Below, in pieces: positions 19,498-29,825 of a stretch of DNA of 64,000 bases. Position numbers and translations under genes: made by a program. Source of the stretch: Pseudomonas sp. (GTDB taxonomy: Bacteria; Pseudomonadota; Gammaproteobacteria; Pseudomonadales; Pseudomonadaceae); NCBI RefSeq assembly GCF_030698175.1, contig NZ_JAUYNT010000039.1:29647-93646 (forward strand), given 5' to 3'. Numbering within the stretch: position 1 is the stretch's first letter; each line of letters opens with the position of its first letter. The notes beneath the pieces were generated by a model. The model made no database searches and had not been told where the DNA came from. It worked only from the letters and a program-made list of their open reading frames with translations.

Positions 19498-22223
19498 GCG
19501 AACTGGCGCTTAAGGCCAACGGTCTGCGCCACAGCTATGGCAAGCAACCGGCCCTGCAGGAAGTCAGCTTCAGCCTCGCCGTCGGCACCCACTGCGGCCT
19601 GATTGGCCCGGATGGCGCCGGCAAATCCAGCCTGCTGGGACTGATCGCTGGGGTGAAAATCCTCCAGCAGGGCGAGCTGGAGGTACTCGGCGGCGCCATC
19701 ACCGATCACAAACACCGCGCCAGCCTCTATCCGCGCATCGCTTTTATGCCCCAAGGCTTGGGGCAAAACCTCTACCCCGAGTTGTCGATTGCCGAGAACA
19801 TCCAGTTCTTCGCCACCCTGTTCGGTCTCAGCCGCGCGCAATGCCAGGCGCGCATGACCGAGCTGCTGGCCGCCACCGACCTCAGCGCCTTCGCCGAACG
19901 GCCGGCGGGCAAGCTGTCGGGCGGCATGAAACAAAAGCTCGGGCTGTGCTGCGCGCTGATCCACGACCCGGATTTATTGATCCTCGATGAGCCCACCACC
20001 GGCGTCGATCCGCTGTCACGCCGGCATTTCTGGGAGCTGGTCGAGCAAGTCCGCCGCCAGCGCCCGCAGCTGACCTTGCTGGTGGCCACCGCCTATATGG
20101 AAGAGGCCGCGCAGTTCGAGCAATGCCTGATGCTCGACCGTGGCCAGTTGATTGCCCAAGGCACCAGCGCCGAACTGGCGGCTGCCACCCCGAGCGGCAA
20201 ACTCGATGATGCCTTTACCCATTTTCAGGGCGATCAGGCGGGTAAGCATGAGCCGCTAGTAATTCCGCCGCAATCAGAAGGCGAGGCGGAAATCGCCATC
20301 GAAGCCAACGAGCTGTGCCTGCGTTTTGGCGACTTTACCGCCGTCGACAAGGTTAGTTTCGCCATTCGCCAGGGCGAGATTTTCGGTTTTCTCGGCTCCA
20401 ATGGTTGCGGCAAGACCACCACCATGAAGGTGCTCACCGGCCTGCTGGCGGCCAGCGCAGGCAGCGCCAAGCTGTTCGGCAAACAGGTGGACGCCAAAGA
20501 CCTGGCCACCCGCAAGCGCGTCGGTTTTATGTCGCAGAGCTTCTCGCTGTACGGCGAGCTAAGTGTGCGGCAGAACCTTGAGCTGCACGCGCGCCTGTTC
20601 GACCTACCAGCAGCGGAAGGCGTGGCGCGCAGCCAGGCCTTGATGGAACGCTTTGGCCTCACCGAGGTGGCCCAGCAGCAATCCGGCGAGTTACCCCTGG
20701 GGGTGCGTCAGCGCCTGTCCCTGGCGGTCGCCGTGCTGCACAAACCGGAAGTGCTGATCCTCGATGAACCCACCTCCGGGGTCGATCCGGCGGCGCGGGA
20801 TGACTTCTGGCGCCTGCTGATTGAATTGTCGCGCGAACAGGGCGTGACCATCTTTCTGTCCACTCACTTTATGAACGAAGCCGAGCGCTGCGACCGCATC
20901 TCGCTGATGCATGCCGGCAAGGTGCTGGCCTGCGACACCCCGGCCGCGCTGCAGCAGCAGTATGCCGGCGAGAACCTGGAGGCGGCGTTCGTCAGCTGCC
21001 TGCAGCAAGCCCAAGGCGAACCCGCCACTGGTGCAGCAGCCAGCTTGGGCGGCGACAGCGCACCCGAGGCCAGCACCCCGATTCAAACCCGCCGGGGCTT
21101 TAGCCTGAACCGCCTGCGGGCGGTGGCCGTGCGCGAGGGCAAGGAGCTGCGCCGCGACCCGGTGCGCCTGGCGTTCGCCCTGCTCGGCTCGGTGTTTATG
21201 ATGGTGATCTTCGGCTACGGCATCTCCCTGGACGTGGAGAACCTGCGCTTTGCCGCCTTCGACCAGGACAACTCGCCACAGAGCCGCAGTTATCTGGAAG
21301 CTTTTCGCGGCTCGCGCTACTTCGAGGAACACCCGCCGATCAGCTCGCCACAAGAGCTGCACCAGCGCCTGCAACGCTCGGAAGTCAAAATAGTCCTGGA
21401 AGTGCCGCCCGGCTTTGGCCGCGACCTGTATGCCGGGCGCCAGCCACAGGTGGCCGTATGGCTGGACGGCAGCATGCCGTTTCGCGCCGAGACCAGTCGC
21501 AACTATATCGAGGCGGTGCACCTGGCCAATCTGCAGGAATTCGCCAGCAACAGCAGCCAAACCAGCCGACCACCGGCCGGCGCCAGCCTGGCCACCCGTT
21601 TTCGCTACAACCAGGACGTGATCAGCGTGAATGCCATAGGCCCTGGCGTGATGGCGCTGATTCTGGTGTTTATCCCGGCCATGCTCACCGCCCTCGGTGT
21701 GGTGCGTGAAAAAGAACTCGGCTCGATCAGTAATTTTTACGCCACGCCGCTGAGTCGCCTGGAGTTTCTGTTCGGCAAGCAGCTGCCCTATATCGCCGTC
21801 AGCCTGCTCAATCTGGCGTTGCTGGTGGCGGTCAACCGCTGGCTGTTTGCTGTGCCGCTGAAGGGCAGCGTGCTCACCCTGGCCTTCGGCGGCCTGCTCT
21901 ATGTGCTGGCCACCACCAGCCTCGGCCTGCTGATCTCGGCCTTCACCAAGACGCAGATTGCGGCGATCCTCGGCACCATGATTCTCACCAGCCTGCCGAC
22001 CATTCAGTTTTCCGGGCTGATCGTGCCGCGCTCGTCCCTGGCCGGTGGCGCCGCGCTGATGGGCAATCTGTTCCCGGCCGGCTACTTTCTCGACATTGCC
22101 GTCGGCACCTTCACCAAGGCCCTGGATTTGCGCCAGCTCTGGCCGCAATGCCTGGCCTTGTTTGGCTTCTTCGCGGTGTTTACCGCGCTGAGCGTGGCGC
22201 TACTGAAAAAGCAGGAGGCCTGA
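19494..22223 (+). CDS. ABC transporter: two fused ATPase domains plus ABC-2 permease (RbbA/YhiH-like, 909 aa)
   Basis: Two Walker A motifs (GPDGAGKSSLLG; GSNGCGKTTTMK), two LSGGM/LPLGVRQ-type signatures, C-terminal ABC-2 membrane domain. Confidence 0.9.
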   Translation: MSELALKANGLRHSYGKQPALQEVSFSLAVGTHCGLIGPDGAGKSSLLGLIAGVKILQQGELEVLGGAITDHKHRASLYPRIAFMPQGLGQNLYPELSIAENIQFFATLFGLSRAQCQARMTELLAATDLSAFAERPAGKLSGGMKQKLGLCCALIHDPDLLILDEPTTGVDPLSRRHFWELVEQVRRQRPQLTLLVATAYMEEAAQFEQCLMLDRGQLIAQGTSAELAAATPSGKLDDAFTHFQGDQAGKHEPLVIPPQSEGEAEIAIEANELCLRFGDFTAVDKVSFAIRQGEIFGFLGSNGCGKTTTMKVLTGLLAASAGSAKLFGKQVDAKDLATRKRVGFMSQSFSLYGELSVRQNLELHARLFDLPAAEGVARSQALMERFGLTEVAQQQSGELPLGVRQRLSLAVAVLHKPEVLILDEPTSGVDPAARDDFWRLLIELSREQGVTIFLSTHFMNEAERCDRISLMHAGKVLACDTPAALQQQYAGENLEAAFVSCLQQAQGEPATGAAASLGGDSAPEASTPIQTRRGFSLNRLRAVAVREGKELRRDPVRLAFALLGSVFMMVIFGYGISLDVENLRFAAFDQDNSPQSRSYLEAFRGSRYFEEHPPISSPQELHQRLQRSEVKIVLEVPPGFGRDLYAGRQPQVAVWLDGSMPFRAETSRNYIEAVHLANLQEFASNSSQTSRPPAGASLATRFRYNQDVISVNAIGPGVMALILVFIPAMLTALGVVREKELGSISNFYATPLSRLEFLFGKQLPYIAVSLLNLALLVAVNRWLFAVPLKGSVLTLAFGGLLYVLATTSLGLLISAFTKTQIAAILGTMILTSLPTIQFSGLIVPRSSLAGGAALMGNLFPAGYFLDIAVGTFTKALDLRQLWPQCLALFGFFAVFTALSVALLKKQEA

Positions 22224-22224
22224 G

Positions 22225-23334
22225 ATGCAGCGTCTGGCGCATATTTTCCGCCTCGGCCTGAAAGAACTCACCAGCCTGCGCCACGACAGCGTGCTGCTGC
22301 TGTTTCTGCTGTATGCCTTCAGCGTCGCCATCTATATGCCGGCCAAGGGCTCGATCATGGGCGTGCACAACGCCAGCGTGGCGATAGTCGATGAAGACCG
22401 CAGCGCGCTGTCGCGCAAACTGACCGACGCCCTGCTGCCACCGGAGTTCCAGGCGCCGCAGCCGCTCAGCTACGCGCAAATGGACAACGCCCTGGACAGC
22501 GCCCAGTACACCTTCGTACTCAACGTGCCGCCGAACTTCCAGAGCGACCTGTTGGCCGGGCGCCAGCCCCAGGTGCAATTGAATGTCGACGCCACCGCCA
22601 TGAGCCAGGCCTTTATGGGCGCCGGCTATCTGGCACGGATCTTCCAGCGCGAACTCAGCGACTACAGCGGGCAAACGCCGCAAAGCCCAATCGGCATGAC
22701 CACCCGCGCGCTGTTCAATCCCAATCTGGAGGGCGGCTGGTTCCTGGCGGTGATCCAGATCGTCAACAACATCACCATCCTCGCCATCATCCTCACCGGC
22801 ACAGCTCTGCTGCGCGAACGCGAGCACGGCACCCTCGACCACCTGCTGGTGCTGCCGCTGACGGCGCTGGAGATCATGCTGGCGAAGATCTGGAGCAACG
22901 CCCTGGTGGTGGTGCTGTGCACTTGGGTGTCGCTGGAGCTGGTGGTGAAATGGCTGATCGGCGTGCCGCTGTCCGGGCCACAGCCGATGTTTCTCGCGGT
23001 GACTGCGCTGTACCTGTTCGCCAGCACGGCGCTGGGGATCTTTCTCGCCACCCTGGCGCGCTCGATCCCGCAGTTCGGCCTGCTGAGCATCCCGGTGATC
23101 ATCCCGATGCTGCTGCTGTCGGGCGGCACCACGCCGCTGGACAGCATGCCGGTCTGGTTGCAATGGGTGATGCAGATCTCGCCCTCGACCCACTTTGTCA
23201 GCCTGTCCCAGGCGATCCTGTTCCGCGATGCCGGCCTGGCGCTGATCTGGCCCGAGCTGCTGGCGCTGACGACCATCGGCTTAGTGTTTTTTGCCGTCGC
23301 ACTGGCGCGCTTTCGCAAAAGCCTGGCGGCCTGA
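22225..23334 (+). CDS. ABC-2 type transporter permease (YhhJ-like)
   Basis: MQRLAHIFRLGLKELTSLRHDSVLLLFLLYAFSVAIYMPAKG...; REREHGTLDHLLVLPLTALEIMLAKIWSNALVV. Confidence 0.9.
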   Translation: MQRLAHIFRLGLKELTSLRHDSVLLLFLLYAFSVAIYMPAKGSIMGVHNASVAIVDEDRSALSRKLTDALLPPEFQAPQPLSYAQMDNALDSAQYTFVLNVPPNFQSDLLAGRQPQVQLNVDATAMSQAFMGAGYLARIFQRELSDYSGQTPQSPIGMTTRALFNPNLEGGWFLAVIQIVNNITILAIILTGTALLREREHGTLDHLLVLPLTALEIMLAKIWSNALVVVLCTWVSLELVVKWLIGVPLSGPQPMFLAVTALYLFASTALGIFLATLARSIPQFGLLSIPVIIPMLLLSGGTTPLDSMPVWLQWVMQISPSTHFVSLSQAILFRDAGLALIWPELLALTTIGLVFFAVALARFRKSLAA

Positions 23335-23352
23335 TCGGGGCACGCCTAAGAA

Positions 23353-23471
23353 TCTGAAAGCGTAGCGAGCGAAGGTTAGGCTAGGCGGCGGAGCTGGGAA
23401 AAAGCGGAGTTGGCTGGTGCCAATGAGCATTTTTCCCAGCTCCGCCAACGCCGCATAAACGAGCGCAGCAG
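23353..23471 (+). repeat. Long-hairpin intergenic repeat, copy 1 (conserved flanks, 17-bp perfect stem 23387-23403/23430-23446, inner hairpin 23409-23424)
   Basis: Flanks match 51803-51920 on the opposite strand; stem read directly. Confidence 0.8.
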
Positions 23472-23476
23472 CTTTC

Positions 23477-23902
23477 CTATTGCAGGATCAGATTGTTGAA
23501 CAGCAGGTCTTCCACATAGGGCTTGCCCTCTTCCTGCTCCAACACCTGCTTAACCTGCTTAAGCGCTTCTTGGCGGAGTTTTTCCTTGGCATCCATGCTG
23601 CCGAGGGTTTCGTCGGTCTGCTGGGAAAACAGCATCACCAGCTGATTACGAATCAGCGGTTCATGGTATTTGACCTTCTCCTCGGCCTCGCTGCCAGTCA
23701 CTTTGAGCGAGATGTCGGCCTTGTAAAACTTCATCTTCATGCCCGAGCTGTAGTTGCCCACCAGCGCCGGCACTATGCCGACATAGATGATTTTCGGCGC
23801 GGCGTTTTCGCCCTCGGCTTCTTCTTTTTTCTCTTGAGCCAGTGCCGACAATGGCAGAGACAGGGCCAGCAACAGCGTGAGCAAAACTTTCACAGAGGTC
23901 AT
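23477..23902 (-). CDS. FliL-like flagellar basal body-associated protein
   Basis: MTSVKVLLTLLLALSLPLSALAQEKKEE...VKYHEPLIRNQLVMLFSQQTDETLGSMDAKEKLRQEALKQVKQVLEQEEGKPYVEDLLFNNLILQ FliL-type C-terminus. Confidence 0.85.
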   Translation of the reverse strand: MTSVKVLLTLLLALSLPLSALAQEKKEEAEGENAAPKIIYVGIVPALVGNYSSGMKMKFYKADISLKVTGSEAEEKVKYHEPLIRNQLVMLFSQQTDETLGSMDAKEKLRQEALKQVKQVLEQEEGKPYVEDLLFNNLILQ

Positions 23903-24052
23903 TCCTTAGAGGGGCATGGCCTAGCATAGCCATTGCCGAGCCCCGACCCAAGCCCAATGCTTATAGACCACCATCAGAGTCGGCCATGCTCGTTGACCCG
24001 CGCCCCTCAGCTGCGGCACTGTCTGGGGATAACCACCCGAGGATTACTGTCG

Positions 24053-25030
24053 ATGAAAGCCGTGCTATGCAAAGCCTTTGGCCCCGCCGAAACCCTGGTG
24101 TTGGAAGAGATCGCCAGCCCCGAGCTGAAAAAAACCGAAGTGCTGATTGAGGTGCATGCGGCCGGGGTCAACTTCCCCGACACCCTGATCATCGAGGGTA
24201 AGTATCAGTTCAAGCCGCCCTTCCCGTTCTCACCGGGTGGCGAAGCGGCCGGCGTGGTCCGCGCAGTAGGCGAGAAAGTCAGCCACTTAAAAGTCGGCGA
24301 CCGGGTCATGGCGCTGACCGGCTGGGGCAGTTTTGCCGAGCAAGTAGCGGTGCCGGCCTATAACGTCATGCCGATTCCGGCCAGCATGGACTTCAACAGT
24401 GCCGCCGCCTTCGGCATGACCTACGGCACCTCGATGCATGCCCTCAAGCAGCGCGCCAATCTGCAACCCGGCGAAACCCTGTTGGTGCTCGGCGCCTCCG
24501 GCGGAGTCGGCCTGGCCGCCGTGGAAATCGGTAAAGCCTTGGGCGCACGGGTAATCGCCGCCGCCAGCAGCGCCGATAAGCTCGCGGTGGCCAAAGCGGC
24601 CGGCGCCGATGAGCTGATCAACTACAGCGAGAGCAATCTCAAAGAAGAAATCAAACGTCTTACTAACGGCCAGGGCGCCGACGTGATTTACGATCCGGTG
24701 GGCGGCGATTTATTTGATCAGGCGATCCGCTCCATCGCCTGGAACGGCCGCTTGCTGGTGGTCGGCTTCGCCAGCGGGCGCATCCCGGAACTGCCGGTCA
24801 ACCTCTGCCTGCTCAAGGGCGCGGCGGTGCTCGGGGTGTTCTGGGGCGCCTTCGCCCAACGTCAGCCGCAAGACAACGCCACCAACTTTGCCCAGCTATT
24901 TGCTTGGCACGCCGAGGGCAAAATCAAACCGCTGGTCTCGCAGGTGTTCCCGCTGGCGCAGGCTGCCGAGGCGATCAACACTCTCGGCCAACGTAAGGCA
25001 GTGGGGAAATTGGTGGTGCAGGTCAGGTAA
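24053..25030 (+). CDS. NADPH:quinone oxidoreductase family (zinc-less MDR)
   Basis: MKAVLCKAFGPAETLVLEEIASPELKKTEVLIEVHAAGVNFPDTLIIEGKYQFKPPFPFSPGGEAAGVV; VLGASGGVGLAAVEIGKALGARVIA. Confidence 0.92.
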   Translation: MKAVLCKAFGPAETLVLEEIASPELKKTEVLIEVHAAGVNFPDTLIIEGKYQFKPPFPFSPGGEAAGVVRAVGEKVSHLKVGDRVMALTGWGSFAEQVAVPAYNVMPIPASMDFNSAAAFGMTYGTSMHALKQRANLQPGETLLVLGASGGVGLAAVEIGKALGARVIAAASSADKLAVAKAAGADELINYSESNLKEEIKRLTNGQGADVIYDPVGGDLFDQAIRSIAWNGRLLVVGFASGRIPELPVNLCLLKGAAVLGVFWGAFAQRQPQDNATNFAQLFAWHAEGKIKPLVSQVFPLAQAAEAINTLGQRKAVGKLVVQVR

Positions 25031-25147
25031 ACACCGAGATGTAGTGGCGCTTTTGCCATCCGCCGACTGTTGGTGGACGGCCGGTGGAAAACGCTTCGCG
25101 GTTTTCCACCCTACGAACCACCACGCATCGTGCCTTAGACTCTCAAA

Positions 25148-26116
25148 TTAATCCCGTGGCGCGTAGGCAAACACGTCGGCGCGCAGCTGGTGCGGGTCCA
25201 TGCCCGCCTCGACCAAGGCATCGAGGGTGGCGTAGACCATCCCCGGCGAGCCGCTGGCGTAGATATGCAGCGGTTTGAGGTCGGCGAAGTCCTCGCGCAC
25301 CGCCTGGTGCAATTGACCGAGCCGGCCATGCCAATCGCGCGGATCGCTGACCACCTGGTGCAAAAACAGGTTGGGCAGCTGCTGCCACTCTTGCCAGTGC
25401 GGCAGTTGGTAAAAATCCTTGGCCCGTCGCGCGCCCCAATACAGATGCACCGGATGCTTGAAACCGGCCGAGCGGCAATGCTCGATCAGGCTGTGCATCT
25501 GCGCCATGCCGGTACCGGCGGCGATCAGCACCAGGGGGCCATCCGGCAACTCGGCCAAATGGGTGTCGCCAAACGGCAACTGCACCCGCGCCATCCGGTC
25601 ACGCTGCAATTGCGTCAGCAGCTCTTGGCTGCTCGCTTCACGGGCGAGGATATGCAACTCGAGGTCGCGCCCGCAGTGCGGTGCCGAGGCCAAGGAGAAA
25701 GCCGCTGGCTCGCCACCCTCGCGCTCGATCAGCAGGTACTGCCCGGCGTGGTAGCGCGGCGCTTTGCCCGCCGGCGTGCGCAGGCGTACCCGCCACACAT
25801 CGCCGCCCACCTCGACGCATTCGAGCAACTGGCAGCTGAGTTGGCGCGTCGGCAGCTCATGGGGCGCCAAGACCCCGTCCCAGTGCAGCAGGCAATCTCC
25901 CAGCGGCTCGGCGATGCAGGTGAACAACTCGCCGTGATCACGCTCCTCGCCGGCCTGGCGAATCCGCCCGTCGAGCAACAGCGCCGCGCAAATATGGCAA
26001 TTACCGTTGCGACAGCTTTGCGGGCAGTCGTAGCCGAGCCGTCGAGCGCCGTCGAGGATGCGCTCGCCGGGCTCTAATTTAAGCACCGCACCCGAGGGTT
26101 GCAGGGTGACGTTCAT
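25148..26116 (-). CDS. 2Fe-2S/FAD oxidoreductase (CDP-6-deoxy-delta-3,4-glucoseen reductase-like)
   Basis: N-terminal plant-type ferredoxin (DCPQSCRNGNCHICAA) plus FNR-type reductase; next to ubiD. Confidence 0.85.
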   Translation of the reverse strand: MNVTLQPSGAVLKLEPGERILDGARRLGYDCPQSCRNGNCHICAALLLDGRIRQAGEERDHGELFTCIAEPLGDCLLHWDGVLAPHELPTRQLSCQLLECVEVGGDVWRVRLRTPAGKAPRYHAGQYLLIEREGGEPAAFSLASAPHCGRDLELHILAREASSQELLTQLQRDRMARVQLPFGDTHLAELPDGPLVLIAAGTGMAQMHSLIEHCRSAGFKHPVHLYWGARRAKDFYQLPHWQEWQQLPNLFLHQVVSDPRDWHGRLGQLHQAVREDFADLKPLHIYASGSPGMVYATLDALVEAGMDPHQLRADVFAYAPRD

Positions 26117-26156
26117 AAGCCTTGGCTCCGAGCCATCCAGACCAATAGGGCTGCCA

Positions 26157-27623
26157 TCAATCTATTCCTAATTCTGACCAGAGTGCATCGACGCGCTGCT
26201 TGACCGCCTCGTCCTGAACTATCACCCGGCCCCATTCGCGCGGGGTTTCGCCCGGCCATTTGTGGGTGGCGTCCAGGCCCATCTTGCTGCCCAGGCCCGA
26301 CACCGGCGAGGCAAAGTCCAGATAGTCGATTGGCGTGTTGTCGATCAACACGGTGTCGCGCTTGGGGTCCATGCGGGTGGTAATAGCCCAGATCACGTCG
26401 TTCCAGTCCCGCGCGTTGATGTCGTCGTCGGTGACTATGACGAACTTGGTGTACATGAACTGTCGCAAAAACGACCAGACACCGAGCATTACGCGCTTGG
26501 CGTGGCCGGGATACTGCTTCTTGATGGTTACCACCGCCATGCGGTACGAGCACCCTTCCGGCGGCAGGTAGAAGTCGGTGATTTCCGGGAACTGCTTTTG
26601 CAGAATCGGCACAAACACCTCGTTCAGGGCCACGCCGAGAATCGCCGGCTCGTCCGGTGGCCGGCCGGTGTAGGTGCTGTGGTAGATAGGTTTTTGCCGA
26701 CGAGTGATGCGCTCGACGGTAAACACCGGAAAGCTATCCACCTCGTTGTAGTAACCGGTGTGGTCGCCATACGGGCCTTCATTGGCCATCTCACCGGGAT
26801 GAATCACCCCTTCCAGCACGATTTCGGCGCTGGCTGGCACCTGCAAGTCGCTGCCACGGGCCTTGATCAGCTCGGTGCGATGGCCGCGGAGCAAGCCGGC
26901 GAAAGCGTATTCGGACAGGGTGTCGGGCACCGGCGTGACTGCACCGAGAATGGTCGCAGGATCTGCACCGAGGGCGACGCACACCGGATAGGGACGGTCC
27001 GGGTATTTCTGGCACCACTCGCGATAATCCAGGGCGCCGCCGCGATGGCTGAGCCAGCGCATGATCAGCTTGTTGCGGCCGATCACCTGCTGGCGATAGA
27101 TGCCCAGATTCTGCCGCTCTTTGTTCGGGCCTTTGGTGATGGTCAGGCCCCAGGTAATCAACGGGCCGACATCGCCGGGCCAGCAGGTTTGCACCGGCAG
27201 TTTGCTCAGGTCGACGTCTTCGCCTTCTTCGATCACTTCTTGGCAAGGCGCGTCTTTGACCACCTTGGGCGCCATGGCCAGCACTTTGCGAAAGATCGGC
27301 AGCTTGGACCAGGCGTCTTTAAAGCCCTTGGGCGGCTCCGGCTCTTTCAAAAAGGCCAACAGCTTGCCGATCTCGCGCAACTCGCTGACTTCTTCGGCGC
27401 CCATGCCCAAGGCCACCCGTTTCGGCGTGCCGAACAGATTGCCAAGTACCGGCGTATCGAAGCCAGTGGGGTTTTCGAACAACAGTGCCGGGCCCTGCTT
27501 GCGCAGGGTGCGGTCGCAGATTTCGGTCATTTCTAACACCGGCGAAACCGGTGTCTGGATGCGCTTGAGTTCGCCGCGCTGTTCCAGCCCACGGATAAAG
27601 TCGCGAAGGTCGCGATACTGCAT
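26157..27623 (-). CDS. ubiD: 4-hydroxy-3-polyprenylbenzoate decarboxylase
   Basis: [75 protein letters not shown]; 488 aa. Confidence 0.96.
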   Translation of the reverse strand: MQYRDLRDFIRGLEQRGELKRIQTPVSPVLEMTEICDRTLRKQGPALLFENPTGFDTPVLGNLFGTPKRVALGMGAEEVSELREIGKLLAFLKEPEPPKGFKDAWSKLPIFRKVLAMAPKVVKDAPCQEVIEEGEDVDLSKLPVQTCWPGDVGPLITWGLTITKGPNKERQNLGIYRQQVIGRNKLIMRWLSHRGGALDYREWCQKYPDRPYPVCVALGADPATILGAVTPVPDTLSEYAFAGLLRGHRTELIKARGSDLQVPASAEIVLEGVIHPGEMANEGPYGDHTGYYNEVDSFPVFTVERITRRQKPIYHSTYTGRPPDEPAILGVALNEVFVPILQKQFPEITDFYLPPEGCSYRMAVVTIKKQYPGHAKRVMLGVWSFLRQFMYTKFVIVTDDDINARDWNDVIWAITTRMDPKRDTVLIDNTPIDYLDFASPVSGLGSKMGLDATHKWPGETPREWGRVIVQDEAVKQRVDALWSELGID

Positions 27624-27711
27624 GCTTGAGCCTCATCTGCGGCAAAACTGTCGGAGCTAAAGTTTAGCGCCGAACTCAGTTATTCAGAAATTTCAATCAA
27701 TCGCAGACAAA

Positions 27712-27745
27712 CAAAAGCCGGGTTTCCCCGGCCTTAGTTTGTGTC
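27712..27745 (-). terminator. Intrinsic terminator-like hairpin downstream of rho (GCCGGG-tttc-CCCGGC core)
   Basis: CAAACAAAAGCCGGGTTTCCCCGGCCTTAGTTTG inverted repeat; T-rich on minus strand. Confidence 0.6.
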
Positions 27746-27755
27746 ATACGGCAAT

Positions 27756-27867
27756 TCAAGATCGTAGCGAGCGACGGTCAAGGCCGCACCCGCTCCCTGC
27801 GGTTAACGGCATTTCCCACATCCATGTGGGTCACTAGGCGCAACGCAGCCTCACCTAAGCGCAGTAG
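27756..27867 (+). repeat. Probable divergent member of the long-hairpin intergenic repeat set
   Basis: CGTAGCGAGCGACGGTCAAGGC ... CCCACA-tcca-TGTGGG ... AACGCAGCCTCACCTAAGCGCAGTAG resembles the flanks of 23353-23471. Confidence 0.5.
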
Positions 27868-27873
27868 ATCCAG

Positions 27874-29133
27874 TTACTTGCGCTTCATCAGCTGGAAGAA
27901 CTCTTCATTAGTCTTGGTCGAACGCAACTTGTCCAAGAGGAACTCGATGGCGGCAATTTCGTCCATCGGGTGCAGCAGTTTGCGCAGAATCCACATACGC
28001 GACAGCTCTTCCTCGCCGGTCAGCAACTCTTCGCGGCGGGTGCCGGACTTGTTGATGTTGATGGCGGGAAACACGCGCTTCTCGGAAACCCGGCGATCAA
28101 GGATCAGCTCCATGTTGCCGGTACCCTTGAACTCTTCGTAGATCACTTCGTCCATCTTCGAGCCGGTTTCTACCAGCGCGGTGGCGATGATGGTCAGCGA
28201 GCCGCCTTCTTCGATGTTGCGCGCAGCGCCGAAGAAACGTTTCGGTTTCTCCAGGGCATGGGCATCGATACCACCGGTGAGCACCTTGCCGGAGCTTGGG
28301 ATCACGGTGTTATAGGCACGGGCCAAACGGGTGATGGAGTCGAGCAGGATGACCACGTCTTTCTTGTGCTCGACCAGGCGCTTGGCCTTCTCGATGACCA
28401 TTTCGGCCACTTGCACGTGACGGCTTGGCGGCTCGTCGAAAGTCGAAGCCACCACTTCGCCGCGCACGGTGCGCTGCATTTCGGTCACTTCTTCCGGACG
28501 TTCATCGATCAGCAACACGATCAGATGCACTTCCGGGTTGTTACGGGTGATGTTGGCCGCAATGTTCTGCAGCATGATGGTTTTACCGGCTTTCGGCGGC
28601 GCGACGATCAGGCCGCGCTGGCCTTTACCGATCGGCGCGCAGAGGTCAATCACCCGGCCGGTCAAGTCTTCGGTAGAGCCGTTGCCGGCTTCCATCTTCA
28701 TCCGCACCGTGGGGAACAACGGTGTCAGGTTTTCGAACAGAATCTTGTTTTTGGCGTTTTCCGGGCGATCGTAGTTGATCGTGTCGACCTTGAGCAGAGC
28801 GAAATAACGCTCACCTTCTTTTGGTGGACGGATTTTGCCGACTATGGTGTCGCCGGTACGCAGGTTGAAGCGGCGGATCTGGCTCGGCGAGACGTAAATG
28901 TCGTCTGGGCCGGCGAGATAGGAAGAGTCCGCGGAGCGCAGAAAACCGAAACCGTCCTGGAGAATTTCCAACACGCCATCACCGGAGATTTCATCGCCGC
29001 CGCGTGCGTGCTTCTTCAACAGGGAGAAAATAATGTCCTGCTTGCGCGAGCGGGCCATATTTTCGATGCCCATCTGTTCGGCCATGTCGAGCAGATCGGT
29101 AATGGGTTTTTGCTTGAGTTCAGTCAGATTCAT
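27874..29133 (-). CDS. rho: Transcription termination factor Rho
   Basis: [67 protein letters not shown]; 419 aa. Confidence 0.98.
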   Translation of the reverse strand: MNLTELKQKPITDLLDMAEQMGIENMARSRKQDIIFSLLKKHARGGDEISGDGVLEILQDGFGFLRSADSSYLAGPDDIYVSPSQIRRFNLRTGDTIVGKIRPPKEGERYFALLKVDTINYDRPENAKNKILFENLTPLFPTVRMKMEAGNGSTEDLTGRVIDLCAPIGKGQRGLIVAPPKAGKTIMLQNIAANITRNNPEVHLIVLLIDERPEEVTEMQRTVRGEVVASTFDEPPSRHVQVAEMVIEKAKRLVEHKKDVVILLDSITRLARAYNTVIPSSGKVLTGGIDAHALEKPKRFFGAARNIEEGGSLTIIATALVETGSKMDEVIYEEFKGTGNMELILDRRVSEKRVFPAININKSGTRREELLTGEEELSRMWILRKLLHPMDEIAAIEFLLDKLRSTKTNEEFFQLMKRK

Positions 29134-29334
29134 AGGAATGACGTATTCATGAAAGAGGGAGGTAAGCACTTGGCTTAAGAGGCCGCGTCGCGAGAAAGGC
29201 GACAGGATCACTGCACTTATTCGGTGAACTTGGATGAATAAGAATGGAGTGGCGACGGCTGGTAGAGGGCAACGGAGAAACCGTTGCGAGCCGAATGTAA
29301 CACCGGCTTTTCGAGGCGTCTAGCCTCAAGCGTA

Positions 29335-29360
29335 AAAAACCCCGCAGTGTGCGGGGCTTT
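29335..29360 (-). terminator. Rho-independent terminator of trxA
   Basis: On minus strand AAAGCCCCGCACACTGCGGGGTTTTTTACG: GC stem plus T-tract. Confidence 0.85.
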
Positions 29361-29409
29361 AGAGCAAGCAACTGAAGTGCTATTGGCGTCGCTCAGCAAC
29401 GCCGCACGA

Positions 29410-29736
29410 TCAGATGTTGCTGTCGAGGAACGCGGCCAATTGCGACTTGGACAGCGCGCCAACCTTGGTCGCTTCGACGTTGCCATCTTTGAACAACATC
29501 AGGGTCGGAATACCACGCACGCCGTATTTAGGCGGGGTGTCCTGGTTTTCGTCGATGTTCAGTTTGCACACTTTCAACTTACCTTGGTAAGTCTGGGCGA
29601 TCTCTTCGAGTACCGGTGCAATCATCTTGCACGGGCCACACCATTCGGCCCAATAGTCGACCAGCACCGCGCCCTCGGCTTTGAGCACGTCTTGCTCAAA
29701 ACTGGCGTCGGTGACATTGGTGATGAATTCGCTCAT
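29410..29736 (-). CDS. trxA: Thioredoxin 1
   Basis: [61 protein letters not shown] active site; 108 aa. Confidence 0.98.
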   Translation of the reverse strand: MSEFITNVTDASFEQDVLKAEGAVLVDYWAEWCGPCKMIAPVLEEIAQTYQGKLKVCKLNIDENQDTPPKYGVRGIPTLMLFKDGNVEATKVGALSKSQLAAFLDSNI

Positions 29737-29825
29737 GGAAAATCTCCGCGTTCGCAAGCAAAAGTGCTCATAAAGTGGCGCTAATGATAGCCCGCCTTGG
29801 CGCCGGCCGAAAGGCGCAGGCGATA

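Noticed and set aside
20691-22148. 485-aa minus-strand ORF (and similar long ORFs such as 22180-23193, 26262-27536, 27970-29178, 42639-43952)
   Set aside because: Antisense shadows of well-supported genes (RbbA-like, YhhJ-like, ubiD, rho, ABC-F); composition biased and no recognisable domains.
23353-23471. attC/integron recombination site (GTTAGGC and AACGCC present in the hairpin repeat flanks)
   Set aside because: The GTTRRRY/RYYYAAC boxes are not arranged as paired R and L boxes, no integrase or gene-cassette array is present, and copies flank ordinary core genes.
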